Notes: a model not told the origin generated them from the letters alone. A stretch of DNA of 64,000 nucleotides from an uncultured Roseicyclus sp. (GCA_947500415.1 CANMRT010000001.1:1452982-1516981), one strand, 5' to 3'; shown: positions 32,927 to 41,908, counted from the first letter of the stretch. Program-made: numbers and translations.

Positions 32927-34117
32927 TCATAGGTGCAAACGAAGGGTTGCTGGCGCGCGCAGACCGGGGCGACGCAGGTAAGCCGGGGTTTGTGCCAATT
33001 GCAGATCAGGGTGACGCGCAACCAGGCGCTCTAGCGCCACGCTTGCTTCGATCCGGGCCAGTTGCATCCCAAGGCAAACATGGGGGCCGAACCCAAATCC
33101 CAGATGTGCGTTCGGACGGCGATCGGGGACGAAGTCCTCTGGCGCGTCGAAATGGGCGGGGTCGTGGTTCGCTCCTATCAGCAGCGGGGCCACCATCTCT
33201 CCCTTTTTGATGGGCGCGCCGAGGATTTCGGTGTCCCGCGCTGCAAACATCATTTTGGTGGTCATCACCGGCGACGCATGACGGACGACCTCTTCCACGA
33301 ACAAGTGCCGCGTTTGTGGGTTGTCCGTGAAATGCGTGCGCAAGCCCGACTCCGTTGCCAGCGTCACAATGGCGTTGTTGATCAGATGCACGGTCGTCTC
33401 ATGGCCCGCGAGGAACAGCAGCAGGACCATCGCCAGCAATTCCTGTTCGTTCAGCTGCGCGCCGTCCTCTTCCGCGTGGACGAGGGCGGAGATCAAGCCC
33501 GGACGCGGGTGCGCGCGGGCTTCCGCAAAGAGCGCACGGAAGTCGGCCAACACGCCGCGCAATCGGAGGATGGCGTAGATCGCGCCAAAGGGGTTCGTGA
33601 CGGAGGAAAGTGGCGCGACCCGTTTGGCGAGTGAGGCGCGTGCGTCGTCGGGGATGCCCAGAAGCGCGCAGATCGCGAGGAAGGGCAGGGGGCGGGTGTA
33701 GTGGCGCACAATATCGACCTCTCCACCCGGCAGCTCGTCAAGCAGTCGGTCGGCCATCGCCTCCAGCTCCGGCCGCAAATCCTCCATCGTCGTGCGGGCA
33801 AAGGCCTGATCCACCAGCCCGCGCAGGCGTTTGTGCTTCGGGTCATCCGCGACGATCATCGTGTCGAGCAGCGGTTTGAAGAAACCCGGCATCCACCAGA
33901 ACCGCTGCGCAAGGGGTTTGCCGGTGATCGGGCCGGGGTCACGGCGGAAAAGGTCGGGGTTCTTCAACAAAGCTCGCGCGCCCGCATCGTCTGTGGTCAT
34001 CCAGATCTTGCCGACAATCGGCATTTTGACCTGCACCAAAGGCCCCTCGGCCCGCATCTGAGCTAGCACGGGCGCGGGTTCGTTCAGGAAGCTGGGATCA
34101 TTCAGGCGGTAGATCAT
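32927..34117 (-). CDS. Cytochrome P450
   Basis: A 396-residue soluble bacterial P450. The I-helix oxygen-binding motif is LFLAGHETTV, the K-helix ExxR is EEVVRH, and the haem loop FGFGPHVCLGMQLAR carries the thiolate Cys348. The track frame reads upstream to 34984, but the homologous part starts MIYRLNDPSF at 34117. The gene is divergent from the amidotransferase gene. No ferredoxin or reductase is adjacent, so electron partners must be elsewhere. The substrate is unknown. Confidence 0.92.
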   Translation of the reverse strand: MIYRLNDPSFLNEPAPVLAQMRAEGPLVQVKMPIVGKIWMTTDDAGARALLKNPDLFRRDPGPITGKPLAQRFWWMPGFFKPLLDTMIVADDPKHKRLRGLVDQAFARTTMEDLRPELEAMADRLLDELPGGEVDIVRHYTRPLPFLAICALLGIPDDARASLAKRVAPLSSVTNPFGAIYAILRLRGVLADFRALFAEARAHPRPGLISALVHAEEDGAQLNEQELLAMVLLLFLAGHETTVHLINNAIVTLATESGLRTHFTDNPQTRHLFVEEVVRHASPVMTTKMMFAARDTEILGAPIKKGEMVAPLLIGANHDPAHFDAPEDFVPDRRPNAHLGFGFGPHVCLGMQLARIEASVALERLVARHPDLQLAQTPAYLRRPGLRAPATLRLHL

Positions 34118-34234
34118 GGCGGTGCCTATTTCGGCGTCATGTGCGCAAATGCGCCGCACTCTGCGCGCGGCCACGCCTTTTCCTTCGGGCGCTTCACCGT
34201 TAGGTAAGGTTTCATCTGCAAAGTTGGAAGAAGC

Positions 34235-35014
34235 ATGCGCAAACCTGTCATCGGTATCATCGGAAACTTTTACCTCCTCAATGATGAGTATCCGACCCAT
34301 GCGGGCGGGACGATGAATTCCGAGGCTGTGGCCGAGGTCTGCGGTGGTTTGCCCATGATCATCCCTTCCGACCCTCGTTTCGTGGATGTGGACGAGTTGA
34401 TGGAGGTCTGCGATGGCTTCCTCTTCACCGGCGGACGGCCCAACGTGCATCCCGAAGAATATGGCGAGACTTATACCGAGGCGCACGGAACGATGGACCG
34501 GGCCCGCGACGGTGTGGCCCTGCCACTGGTCCGCGCTTGCGTGGATCGCGGCCAGCCGTTCCTCGGTGTCTGCCGCGGTTTTCAGGAGGTGAACGTGGCC
34601 ATGGGCGGCTCGCTTTACCCTGAGATCCGGGACCTGCCCGGGCGGATGAACCACCGGATGCCGCCCGATGGCACAATTGAAGAGAAATTCGCCCTGCGCC
34701 ACGATGTGACCTTCTCCGAAAACGGGCCGTTCCATCGGCTGATGGGATCTCAAACGGTGCTGACCAACACGCTGCACGGGCAAGGCATAAAAGTCCCGGG
34801 GCCACGCATCGTGATTGACGGCCACGCGCCCGATGGCACGCCCGAGGCGATCTATGTGGCCGATGCGCCCGGCTTTACGCTCGCCGTTCAGTGGCACCCC
34901 GAATATCGCGCCGCCGATGATCCAGTCAGCCGTCCGCTCTTCGCAGCTTTTGGTGAGGCTGCGAAGGCATGGGCTGCGGGCCAACGCCCAGTGGCCGTCA
35001 GCGACGTTGCCTGA
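34235..35014 (+). CDS. Class I glutamine amidotransferase-like hydrolase (PuuD type)
   Basis: A 259-residue gamma-glutamyl hydrolase of the PuuD/peptidase C26 group, which releases glutamate from gamma-glutamyl-GABA or similar amides. The nucleophile is Cys113 (GVCRGFQE), with His221 and Glu223 in QWHPEY completing the triad. RKPVIGIIG at the start is typical. Other genes of the gamma-glutamyl putrescine pathway are not in the window. It is divergent from the P450 across a 117-bp gap that holds both promoters. Confidence 0.9.
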   Translation: MRKPVIGIIGNFYLLNDEYPTHAGGTMNSEAVAEVCGGLPMIIPSDPRFVDVDELMEVCDGFLFTGGRPNVHPEEYGETYTEAHGTMDRARDGVALPLVRACVDRGQPFLGVCRGFQEVNVAMGGSLYPEIRDLPGRMNHRMPPDGTIEEKFALRHDVTFSENGPFHRLMGSQTVLTNTLHGQGIKVPGPRIVIDGHAPDGTPEAIYVADAPGFTLAVQWHPEYRAADDPVSRPLFAAFGEAAKAWAAGQRPVAVSDVA

Positions 35015-35190
35015 CAGGTCAGGTTTTCCTTATGCCAGATAACCCTTGCCCGCCCAACACCGCTCGGGGCAGGCTCGGAGCCATGAAACGGCAATAGACG
35101 CGCTGTGCGCTGTCTTCCCTTTTGCCGTGATCGCCTATGCTTGGTCTGCCACGCGATGCCCAAGCGCGACGAATTTGAAAGGCTCGCCTT

Positions 35191-35877
35191 ATGATCCCAC
35201 GCATTTTCAGCACAACCTTGGCCGCATTGGCCTGTATGACGGCCCCCGCGCTTGCCGATTGGGGCGCCAGCGCGATTTCACTGGGCGCTGACGGCGCAGG
35301 CGCGACCGGCACCGTGGAGTGCACCCCCGGCGGTGTAACAGGTGCCGTCTGGGGCACCGGTACGTATACCTCCGACAGCTCCATCTGTTCGGCCGCGGTG
35401 CATTTCGGCTGGATCACCCAAGCTGAGGGTGGGCGCGTCAGCTTCCGCCAAGTGCCTGGAATGGACGCTTATTCCGGGTCGGTGCAGAACGGCGTGACTT
35501 CGTCCGACTACGGCAGTTGGTCATCCAGCTTTCAGATCACCGGGGCCGAGCCCATTGGCGGCGGTGCAGCGATCGAGGCCATTGATTGGTCCACCAGCAT
35601 CGACAGCACGGGCTACGCCGAGGATGCAGGCGCAACCCACAGCTTCTTGTGCCCACCCGGCGGCAGCACAACTTCGAGCATTTGGGGCGTTGACGTCTAC
35701 ACCTCCGACAGCGCGATTTGCGTGGCAGCGGTGCATCGCGGATTGATTGATGCAGCAACAGGCGGCCCCGTGACGGTCATGGTTCTAGGCAACCAGCCTG
35801 CCTATGGCGCGTCTGATCGCAACGGCGTGGGGTCCTCCGAATACCCCGAATGGCCGCGCAGCTACGTGTTCCAATAA
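35191..35877 (+). CDS. Secreted double-LCCL-domain protein 1
   Basis: A 228-residue exported protein. A Sec signal peptide ends ALA-DWG at about residue 22. Two LCCL domains follow (about 40-115 and 150-226), each with the signature YTSDSSICxAAVH, a GG-V central part and a Y-xGS-xNGV-S-Y-W-S ending. LCCL domains are known from animal and apicomplexan extracellular proteins and from some bacteria; the bacterial role is unknown. A second two-LCCL gene lies 450 bp downstream, so the two are likely paralogues. Confidence 0.85.
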   Translation: MIPRIFSTTLAALACMTAPALADWGASAISLGADGAGATGTVECTPGGVTGAVWGTGTYTSDSSICSAAVHFGWITQAEGGRVSFRQVPGMDAYSGSVQNGVTSSDYGSWSSSFQITGAEPIGGGAAIEAIDWSTSIDSTGYAEDAGATHSFLCPPGGSTTSSIWGVDVYTSDSAICVAAVHRGLIDAATGGPVTVMVLGNQPAYGASDRNGVGSSEYPEWPRSYVFQ

Positions 35878-35931
35878 TCTGAAATGCTTCCGCCCCGATG
35901 CTATGATTGGCCGGGGCGGAAATCGCTCTCC

Positions 35932-36105
35932 TCAAGTCTGATGCGCGCCGCGCATTTCCTTGATGTGAAGCCGTATCTTCTCCCACTTCTTGCTTTCGGC
36001 GGCATTCTGCGCATTGCGCGCGTTTTGGGCCGCTTCGGCCTCTGCCTTGTCGCCGTGGACAGCGTAGAGCGCGTGGGCGTGTTGAGTGATATCACTTTGA
36101 AGCAT
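35932..36105 (-). CDS. 57-residue conserved hypothetical protein
   Basis: A small soluble protein, MLQSDITQHAHAL... with an Ala/Glu/Gln-rich helical middle (DKAEAEAAQNARNAQNAAE) and a basic end (KKWEKIRLHIKEMRGAHQT). GGAGG stands 9 nt before the ATG at 36105; the track's earlier start has no such site. I recognise the pattern from small conserved proteins of Rhodobacteraceae, but no function is known. It lies antisense between the two LCCL genes. Confidence 0.75.
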   Translation of the reverse strand: MLQSDITQHAHALYAVHGDKAEAEAAQNARNAQNAAESKKWEKIRLHIKEMRGAHQT

Positions 36106-36331
36106 CTTCCAAATCCTCCAGGTCCGGGGTTCGGGAGGGCCAATATAGCAGATTTTGGATGGATTTTGCAGGGGCGAGGCCCGGCACCTCAATATGGGGA
36201 GTCTCCCCCAGTGCTGGGCAAAGGCGGGTTGGATAGGAATGGGACATACCGCAAGACATCGCGGTTCTTGAGATACCTGAACCCCTTCTGATCCGGCAAA
36301 ACCGGACGCCCTTCATTTGAAAGACACTACC
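36106..36331. other. Intergenic region, 226 bp
   Basis: It lies between the divergent 57-aa gene and the second LCCL gene and must hold both promoters. No repeat or hairpin stands out. Confidence 0.5.
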
Positions 36332-37063
36332 ATGTTTAAACCCCTTCTTCTGTCTGCCGTCACCCTTGCAAGCCTTGCCTTTGGAACCGGTGCCGCCGTT
36401 GCTAACACTGGGCTCACGATCATAGGCGGCGGTCACGCCCAAGCCGCTGGCGCCTGGGCCGTTTCGCCCGACAGCCTGAACCTGAATTCGCACGGTGGAA
36501 CGGTTACGCACGTCTGCCCGCCCGGCGGCTCGGCCCATACGATCTGGGGCGCGGGGGATTATACCTCCGACAGCTCCATCTGTACCGCAGCGGTTCACGC
36601 AGGCCACATCAGCTTTGCCAACGGCGGGCGTGTGACGATCCAGGTGAACCAGGGACTTGCGTCATTTTCGGGCGCGACCTGGAACGGTGTGACGTCGCAC
36701 AGCTATGGCTCCTGGCCGCGCAGCTTCCGTGTGCTTGGGTCACAATATGTGCAGCCCGCCCCCGTTATCGGAGCAACGACGAACCTGATCGACCTTGGGA
36801 TCGATGGGCAAGCGGGCTCGGTCCATTCCTTTGTCTGCCAGCCATTTGGCGCCGCCACTTCGACGATCTGGGGGGACGGCATCTACACCTCCGACAGCGC
36901 GATCTGTGTGGCAGCGGTCCATGCGGGCCGAATTTCGGCGAGCACGGGTGGCCGCGTGTCGATTGACGTGAGCGGCGGGCGGTCGGCCTATTCCGGGTCG
37001 TTCCGCAATGGCATCTCTTCGCAGCCCTATGCGGCGTGGGGTTCCTCTTATAGCTTCCGCTGA
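36332..37063 (+). CDS. Secreted double-LCCL-domain protein 2
   Basis: A 243-residue exported protein with a signal peptide ending AVA-NTG at about residue 25. Two LCCL domains (about 58-132 and 168-243) repeat the signature YTSDSSICTAAVHAG / YTSDSAICVAAVHAG and the NGV/NGI-S endings. It shares layout and many positions with the protein at 35191, which points to gene duplication plus internal domain duplication. I start it at ATG 36332; the TTG at 36317 is upstream of the signal peptide proper. A strong bidirectional hairpin follows. Confidence 0.85.
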   Translation: MFKPLLLSAVTLASLAFGTGAAVANTGLTIIGGGHAQAAGAWAVSPDSLNLNSHGGTVTHVCPPGGSAHTIWGAGDYTSDSSICTAAVHAGHISFANGGRVTIQVNQGLASFSGATWNGVTSHSYGSWPRSFRVLGSQYVQPAPVIGATTNLIDLGIDGQAGSVHSFVCQPFGAATSTIWGDGIYTSDSAICVAAVHAGRISASTGGRVSIDVSGGRSAYSGSFRNGISSQPYAAWGSSYSFR

Positions 37064-37094
37064 TGCCATAACTTTTTGATTTTCATAAGCTTCC

Positions 37095-37120
37095 GCCGCG
37101 CGAGGGTTCTTTCGCGCGGC
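37095..37120. terminator. Bidirectional terminator between LCCL2 and DNA ligase
   Basis: GCCGCGCGA and TCGCGCGGC form a perfect 9-bp stem with an 8-nt loop, followed by AATTTCT on the plus strand. It lies between two convergent genes and can serve both. Confidence 0.8.
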
Positions 37121-37131
37121 AATTTCTCGTT

Positions 37132-38730
37132 CTATCCGTATTGCGCAAGCATCTGGTTCAGATCGTCCAATGTATTGGCCTCCTGCAACGGCTTGTCCTT
37201 GCGCCAGCGGGCCATTCGGGGGAACCGCAGTGCTACGCCGGATTTGTGGCGGGGGGAGGCCTGGATGCCCTCAAACGCGATCTCGAACACATGGTGTGGC
37301 GTGACCTGCCGCACGGGTCCGAAGCGGTCGGTGGTGTTCTTGCGGACCCATGCAGTGATCTCGCGGAATTCGGCATCGGTCAGGCCGGAATAGGCCTTGG
37401 TGAAGGGGACCAGATCGTTCCCGTTCCAGACCGCAAAGGTGAAATCAGTGTAAAGCGTCGCGCGCCTGCCGGACCCTGCCTGCGCGTAGATCATCACGGC
37501 GTCGATGGTCAGCGGATCGACCTTCCATTTCCACCAATCCCCCTTCTTTCGGCCCGCCAGATAGGGGGCGTTCAGTCGTTTGAGCATTAGCCCCTCGGCC
37601 CCGATATCGCGGCTGATCGCACGCGCCTCGGCCAAACCGTCCCATGTCGTCGCGTTTACGCGAGGCGAGATGCGGATGGGCAGGTCTTTCGGAAGGGCGT
37701 CGATGGCCTCCTCAAGGATTGCTCGACGATCCGCCAGCGGTGTCTGCCGCAGGTCCGCGCCCTGCCATTCCAGCAGATCGTAGGCCATCAGGATGCAGGG
37801 CGCCTCGGCCAGAAGCTTTTTGGGCACCGTCTTGCGCCCAATGCGCGGCTGCAGCTTGTTGAAACTGAGCGGGGCCTCTGCGTCACGGTCATAGGCCAAA
37901 ACTTCGCCGTCCATAACGGTGCCGGAGGGGAGGAAATCGACGAGCTGCGCGAATTCCGGGAAGCGTTCCGTCATCAACTCCTCCCCGCGCGACCAGAGGT
38001 AACGTTCCCCGCCGCGAAGGATCAATTGGCCCCGGATGCCATCCCATTTTCTCTCTGCCAACCAATCGTTTACGTCGCCAAGCTCATGCGGTTCCTGTTC
38101 CAACTGATAAGCAAGGTAGAACGGATACGGGCGGCTGAGGTCGGCGGTCGGATCAGGCGCTTCGATCAGGCTTTCCCAAGACACATTGTCAGGCGACCAA
38201 TCCCCCATCAGCCGGTGCGTCAGTTCCGCCTCTTCAATGCCAGTGGCCTTGGCCAGCGCCCGTGTCATCAGCTTTTGCGACACGCCCATACGCCAGCCGC
38301 CGGTGATGAGCTTGTTGAAAACGAACCGCTCGATGGGCGGCAGCCCATCCCACGCTTCTAGGATGGCGGCCTTACGCGCGTCTTCCTCGGCGTTGTCGAG
38401 ACCGCGGAGTGTGGCAATCCAGCCGCTCAGCGACTTCTCGATGCGGTTCTTGGGCTCGGGCAGGACAAGGGCGATCGTTTCCGAAAGGTCGCCCACGACC
38501 GGGTAGCAGGCTTCGAACAACCAAAGCGGGATGCCCGCGTGTTCCGCGGCCCATTCGCGCAGCTTGGTTGTGGTGATCGCGCGCCGAGGGCGGCGACCGG
38601 ACAACAACGCGATGGTCCAGATCTTATCGTCTTCGGGGGCCGTGGCGAAGTAGTCAGCCAGCGCTGCCGTTTTCACACTGGTCTTGGTGGTTTGGTCCAG
38701 CGCAGTGAAAAGGGCCGCGAACTCCTTCAC
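37132..38730 (-). CDS. ATP-dependent DNA ligase (cisplatin-damage-response/ligase-associated type)
   Basis: A 532-residue ligase. The N-terminal DNA-binding region (about 1-200) precedes the adenylation domain with the nucleophile Lys228 in ERKWDGIRG, MDGEVLAYD (motif III/IIIa region) and EGLMLKR (motif IV); the OB-fold follows with WWKWKVDPLTIDAV (motif V). It belongs to the group found with an MBL exonuclease, a DEXH helicase and a phosphoesterase in a bacterial DNA-damage cluster. Here the exonuclease is in the same operon; helicase and phosphoesterase are not in the window. The start overlaps the stop of the hydrolase gene by ATGA. Confidence 0.92.
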   Translation of the reverse strand: MKEFAALFTALDQTTKTSVKTAALADYFATAPEDDKIWTIALLSGRRPRRAITTTKLREWAAEHAGIPLWLFEACYPVVGDLSETIALVLPEPKNRIEKSLSGWIATLRGLDNAEEDARKAAILEAWDGLPPIERFVFNKLITGGWRMGVSQKLMTRALAKATGIEEAELTHRLMGDWSPDNVSWESLIEAPDPTADLSRPYPFYLAYQLEQEPHELGDVNDWLAERKWDGIRGQLILRGGERYLWSRGEELMTERFPEFAQLVDFLPSGTVMDGEVLAYDRDAEAPLSFNKLQPRIGRKTVPKKLLAEAPCILMAYDLLEWQGADLRQTPLADRRAILEEAIDALPKDLPIRISPRVNATTWDGLAEARAISRDIGAEGLMLKRLNAPYLAGRKKGDWWKWKVDPLTIDAVMIYAQAGSGRRATLYTDFTFAVWNGNDLVPFTKAYSGLTDAEFREITAWVRKNTTDRFGPVRQVTPHHVFEIAFEGIQASPRHKSGVALRFPRMARWRKDKPLQEANTLDDLNQMLAQYG

Positions 38731-39608
38731 AAGCGGGCCTTGATGAAGTCGGCCAGTTGCCCAATGGCGCCGTCTGCTGAGGGCATGAAACCCGCATGAA
38801 GGTGCCAGACGTGCATCAGGCCAGGCCAGAGGTCGAGCGTGGCGTCGCCCATCGCCTCTGCAACGCGTGCGCTGTCTTGGGCGAGCGCCTCCCCCTCTGC
38901 CGCCTGGATCAGGGTCGGCGGCAAGCCAGTCAGGTCGCCGTGAAGTGGCGAGACGATGGGATCTGTCGGGTGAATTCCGGGCAAGTAGACCTGTTCAATG
39001 CGGGCAGGCCATTCGGGCGGGATAAGCAGCTCGTTCGTGGCCCCGGCGAAGCGTTCCTCAATACCACCGGACAGATCCGCAACTGGGCCGATCAAGCAGG
39101 CGGCTTTGGGTAAGGGCAGGCCCGCGTCCCGGGCGTGTTGCAAGACACTGAGCGCAAGGCATCCGCCCGCGCTGTCGCCTGCGATAGCGACCGGGGGCGT
39201 GCCAGCCTCAACCAATCGCTCATAGGCGGCGATGACATCGTCGCGCGCGGCCGGGAACGGGTGTTCGGGGGCAAGCCGATAGCGCGCGGCGTAGGCGCGC
39301 AGGCCCGTGGCCTTAGCCAAAGCGCCGACCAGAGGGGCGTGGGTGCGGGGGCTGCCAATCGTGAAGCCGCCACCGTGGATGTAGAGGATGACGGGCGCGT
39401 CGCGATCCACACCATCGGGGCGAAACCAAAGGCCGTCGTGTTCGTCTCGTATAGGGATCATCCCGCGCGGCATTTTTCCGCCAAGGCGCGTGCTGATCGC
39501 GAAAAGCACGCGCAAAACACGCTGGGGGGCGACGAACCGCAAGACGGCACGTTCCAAGGTGCGGGCTTGGAACACAAAGAAGCGGTCTGCGAAGGACAAT
39601 TCAGTCAT
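38727..39608 (-). CDS. Alpha/beta hydrolase (HSL-type esterase)
   Basis: A 293-residue esterase/lipase-like enzyme. The oxyanion motif HGGGF is at 78-82, the nucleophile Ser146 lies in GDSAGG, and the acid/histidine region is near HVWHLHAGF. It is fused into a repair operon by ATGA overlaps on both sides: with the exonuclease before it and the ligase after it. This is not a usual member of the ligase-associated cluster, so its presence may be accidental or may mark a lineage-specific addition. The substrate is unknown. Confidence 0.88.
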   Translation of the reverse strand: MTELSFADRFFVFQARTLERAVLRFVAPQRVLRVLFAISTRLGGKMPRGMIPIRDEHDGLWFRPDGVDRDAPVILYIHGGGFTIGSPRTHAPLVGALAKATGLRAYAARYRLAPEHPFPAARDDVIAAYERLVEAGTPPVAIAGDSAGGCLALSVLQHARDAGLPLPKAACLIGPVADLSGGIEERFAGATNELLIPPEWPARIEQVYLPGIHPTDPIVSPLHGDLTGLPPTLIQAAEGEALAQDSARVAEAMGDATLDLWPGLMHVWHLHAGFMPSADGAIGQLADFIKARL

Positions 39609-40615
39609 GCGGCGGATTCCTCTGCTTCATCAAGGTCTTCACCGCCGAATTCGGTCTGGACGATGCCCGCGTCGTAGCCTTGCTCGCGCAGCCATTGGCT
39701 GAATTGCGCAGTGTAGCCGTGGGTCACGAAGACGCGCTCGGCCCCGGTTTGCGCGATGGCCCAGTTGAGACCCTTCCAATCGGCATGGTCACTGACGACA
39801 AAGCCCCGATCGGCCGCACGACGTCGGCGCACCCCGCGCAGGCGCATCCAGCCGGACGCGAATCCGGTGGAGACCGCGCCGAAGCGTTTCATCCAATTGG
39901 ACCCAAGGGCAGAGGGCGGGGCCAAGACGATGGCGTTGGGATGCGATTTGGCATCGACGCCGTCCACGACAGGCACGGTTTCGGGCAAGATAAGACCCTG
40001 ACCTCGAAGCACTTTGTTCGTGGCTTCAACCGCGCCGTGGGTCAGGATTGGGCCGATGGACGGGTCCAGAAGCTTCATGATCCGTTGCGCTTTCCCCAGA
40101 GCATAAACACCAAGCACCGCGCGTTTACCTTCAGCCACGCACTGCGCCCACCAAGCGTTCAAATCGCGGGCGAGCACATCTTGCTCGGGCCAGTCGTATA
40201 TCGGCAGGCCAAAGGTGCTTTCCGTGATGAAGGTGTGGCATTTGACTGGCTCAAACGGCTCACTCAGCCCATCGTCGATCACCTTGTAGTCGCCCGAAGC
40301 GACCCAGACCTCGCCATCAACCTCAACCCGGATCTGGGCCGAGCCCGGCACATGGCCTGCGGGATGAAAGCTGATATTGGCGTCGCCGATGCGATGCGTG
40401 ACACCATAAGGTGTTGTTTCCATACGAATATCTGCGCCAAGCCGGTGATGGATCACGGGGGCTGCGGCCTGCGTTGCCATGTAGGCGCCCATGCCGGGGC
40501 GGGCGTGGTCGGAATGGCCGTGCGTGATCAACGCGCGGGGCACGGGGCGCCACGGGTCGATATAGGCATCGGCGGGAGGGCAGTAGATGCCTGCTTCGGT
40601 AAATTCCAGAACCAT
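39605..40615 (-). CDS. Ligase-associated DNA damage response exonuclease (MBL fold)
   Basis: A 336-residue metallo-beta-lactamase/beta-CASP-type nuclease. It opens FTEAGIYCPPADAYIDPW and has the metal motif HGHSDH at about 32-37; later ligands are in PAGHVPGS, ASGDYK and VSDHADW. The pattern matches the exonuclease of the ligase-associated repair cluster. I prefer the ATG at 40615 to the track start at 40645, because family members begin a few residues before FTEAGIYC, though neither has a clear ribosome-binding site. It is the first gene of the three-gene operon. Confidence 0.9.
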   Translation of the reverse strand: MVLEFTEAGIYCPPADAYIDPWRPVPRALITHGHSDHARPGMGAYMATQAAAPVIHHRLGADIRMETTPYGVTHRIGDANISFHPAGHVPGSAQIRVEVDGEVWVASGDYKVIDDGLSEPFEPVKCHTFITESTFGLPIYDWPEQDVLARDLNAWWAQCVAEGKRAVLGVYALGKAQRIMKLLDPSIGPILTHGAVEATNKVLRGQGLILPETVPVVDGVDAKSHPNAIVLAPPSALGSNWMKRFGAVSTGFASGWMRLRGVRRRRAADRGFVVSDHADWKGLNWAIAQTGAERVFVTHGYTAQFSQWLREQGYDAGIVQTEFGGEDLDEAEESAA

Positions 40616-40701
40616 GGGGGAAAGATAGGGTGAAGCGTAGCCCATGGCGAGGGCCGTCCCTGAGAAGGGTGTTGTAACGTCATCGAGATTCAGCGCGCGC
40701 G

Positions 40702-41781
40702 TTACTCTCCCGGCGGTAACAACGTGATCTCGCCTGCCGACTCCAACTCTCGGATCGCGGCGATAACCTCTGCCATGGCAGCTTCGCCCTCTTCCGGTTT
40801 GGTGGCTGAGCGCGCCTCTGCGTCGTCGCGCAACTGCTCGGCTAGGCGTTTTGACATGTTTTCCAACAAGAATTCGACTGTCAGGGGTGCACTCGTTTTG
40901 CCTGCGGCCAATGCCGTGACGGCCGTATCACCATCCACTTTGCGCATGATGAGGGGCACATCCGCCGGTTCCACGCGCGTTGGGATGTGTGGGAAGGCAA
41001 AGATGGATTTGCGAACTTCGGATGCGAAAGGTGCATCACGAGATTCCAGCCCTTCAAGCATTCGATCCCGCGCTTCTTGCGGCGTGGCATTAAGGATGGC
41101 ACCGACCCTTTCGGCGGCTGCTTTGTCAAATGCGCTGACCGGTTCGGCATCCAGCACGCCTGCAATATGCAAACCGATCCTGTCCACGATGTCAGGCGTG
41201 ATGGTTTCGGTCAGTGCCATGGAGTGGGCTACGATTTCGGACCGGTCCGGCGGCACATCAGCCAGCAATTCTGCCGCCTTCACCACACTGAGTTTCGATA
41301 GCATTACGGCACAAACCTCAGCGCTTTCGCTGGAAAGGAGCGGGCGCAAACGCTCAACCGGTTGGCGCGCGATGCGGCCCCAAGGATCGGTTGTGTCGCG
41401 TTGTTCAGCCGTTGCTCGCAATTTGCTGAGCGTTCCTGGTGCGAGGTAAGGTTCAAGCAATTCAACAGTTTCGGAAAGGTCCTGCGGAAAGCTGAGCGCG
41501 AGATTGTCGATCTGCCGAGTGAATTCATGGACCACTTCGGCCAGCGTCGGCTTGTCGATATTTCCAAGCGCGGCGATGGTGTAGGCCAACTTTGTTTGAT
41601 CATCTGGGGACAGTTTACTGACGCCAAGGGACACGCCGTGGCCTAGAAGCAGGCGCACGATCACGGCGGCCTTCTGCTTCTTCGACAGATTGCGTGGCGT
41701 CACATCAAGCATGTGAAGGCCGTCTTCGACCTCTCCATCCAGAATGAATGTGGAATGATCCGATGCCACGGCAGATTGCAT
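40702..41781 (-). CDS. fliG: FliG-like flagellar motor switch protein
   Basis: A 359-residue protein with the armadillo-like helical layout of FliG: N-domain LSKKQKAAVIVRLLLGHG, middle region with repeated helix pairs, and a C-terminal domain where PADVPLIMRKVDGDTAVTALA and NMSKRLAEQLRDDAEA correspond to the FliG motor part. FliG forms the rotor ring that meets the stator. It is divergent from typical FliG and no other flagellar gene is adjacent. The start may be 41781 or one of two ATGs upstream; none has a strong ribosome-binding site. Confidence 0.82.
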   Translation of the reverse strand: MQSAVASDHSTFILDGEVEDGLHMLDVTPRNLSKKQKAAVIVRLLLGHGVSLGVSKLSPDDQTKLAYTIAALGNIDKPTLAEVVHEFTRQIDNLALSFPQDLSETVELLEPYLAPGTLSKLRATAEQRDTTDPWGRIARQPVERLRPLLSSESAEVCAVMLSKLSVVKAAELLADVPPDRSEIVAHSMALTETITPDIVDRIGLHIAGVLDAEPVSAFDKAAAERVGAILNATPQEARDRMLEGLESRDAPFASEVRKSIFAFPHIPTRVEPADVPLIMRKVDGDTAVTALAAGKTSAPLTVEFLLENMSKRLAEQLRDDAEARSATKPEEGEAAMAEVIAAIRELESAGEITLLPPGE

Positions 41782-41876
41782 GTGGGAGACCCCGTTTCGA
41801 TACCCTTGTCCTTGCATAGGCAATTCGGGTTAACGCGAGGTTTTTCTGGTCGGAGTCGCTAATATTCGAATGAAAA

Positions 41877-41908
41877 GGGCCGGGACGCGATTGCGCGGCC
41901 CCGGCCCG
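41877..41908 (-). terminator. Terminator of the small secreted peptide gene
   Basis: Read on the minus strand, GGGCCGGG pairs with CCCGGCCC around a GC-rich loop and is followed by TTTTC. It starts about 20 nt after the stop of the gene at 41928. Confidence 0.75.

Noticed and set aside
34118-34984. N-terminal extension of the P450 frame
   Set aside because: It runs antisense through the PuuD-type gene and lacks P450 similarity; the P450 starts at 34117.
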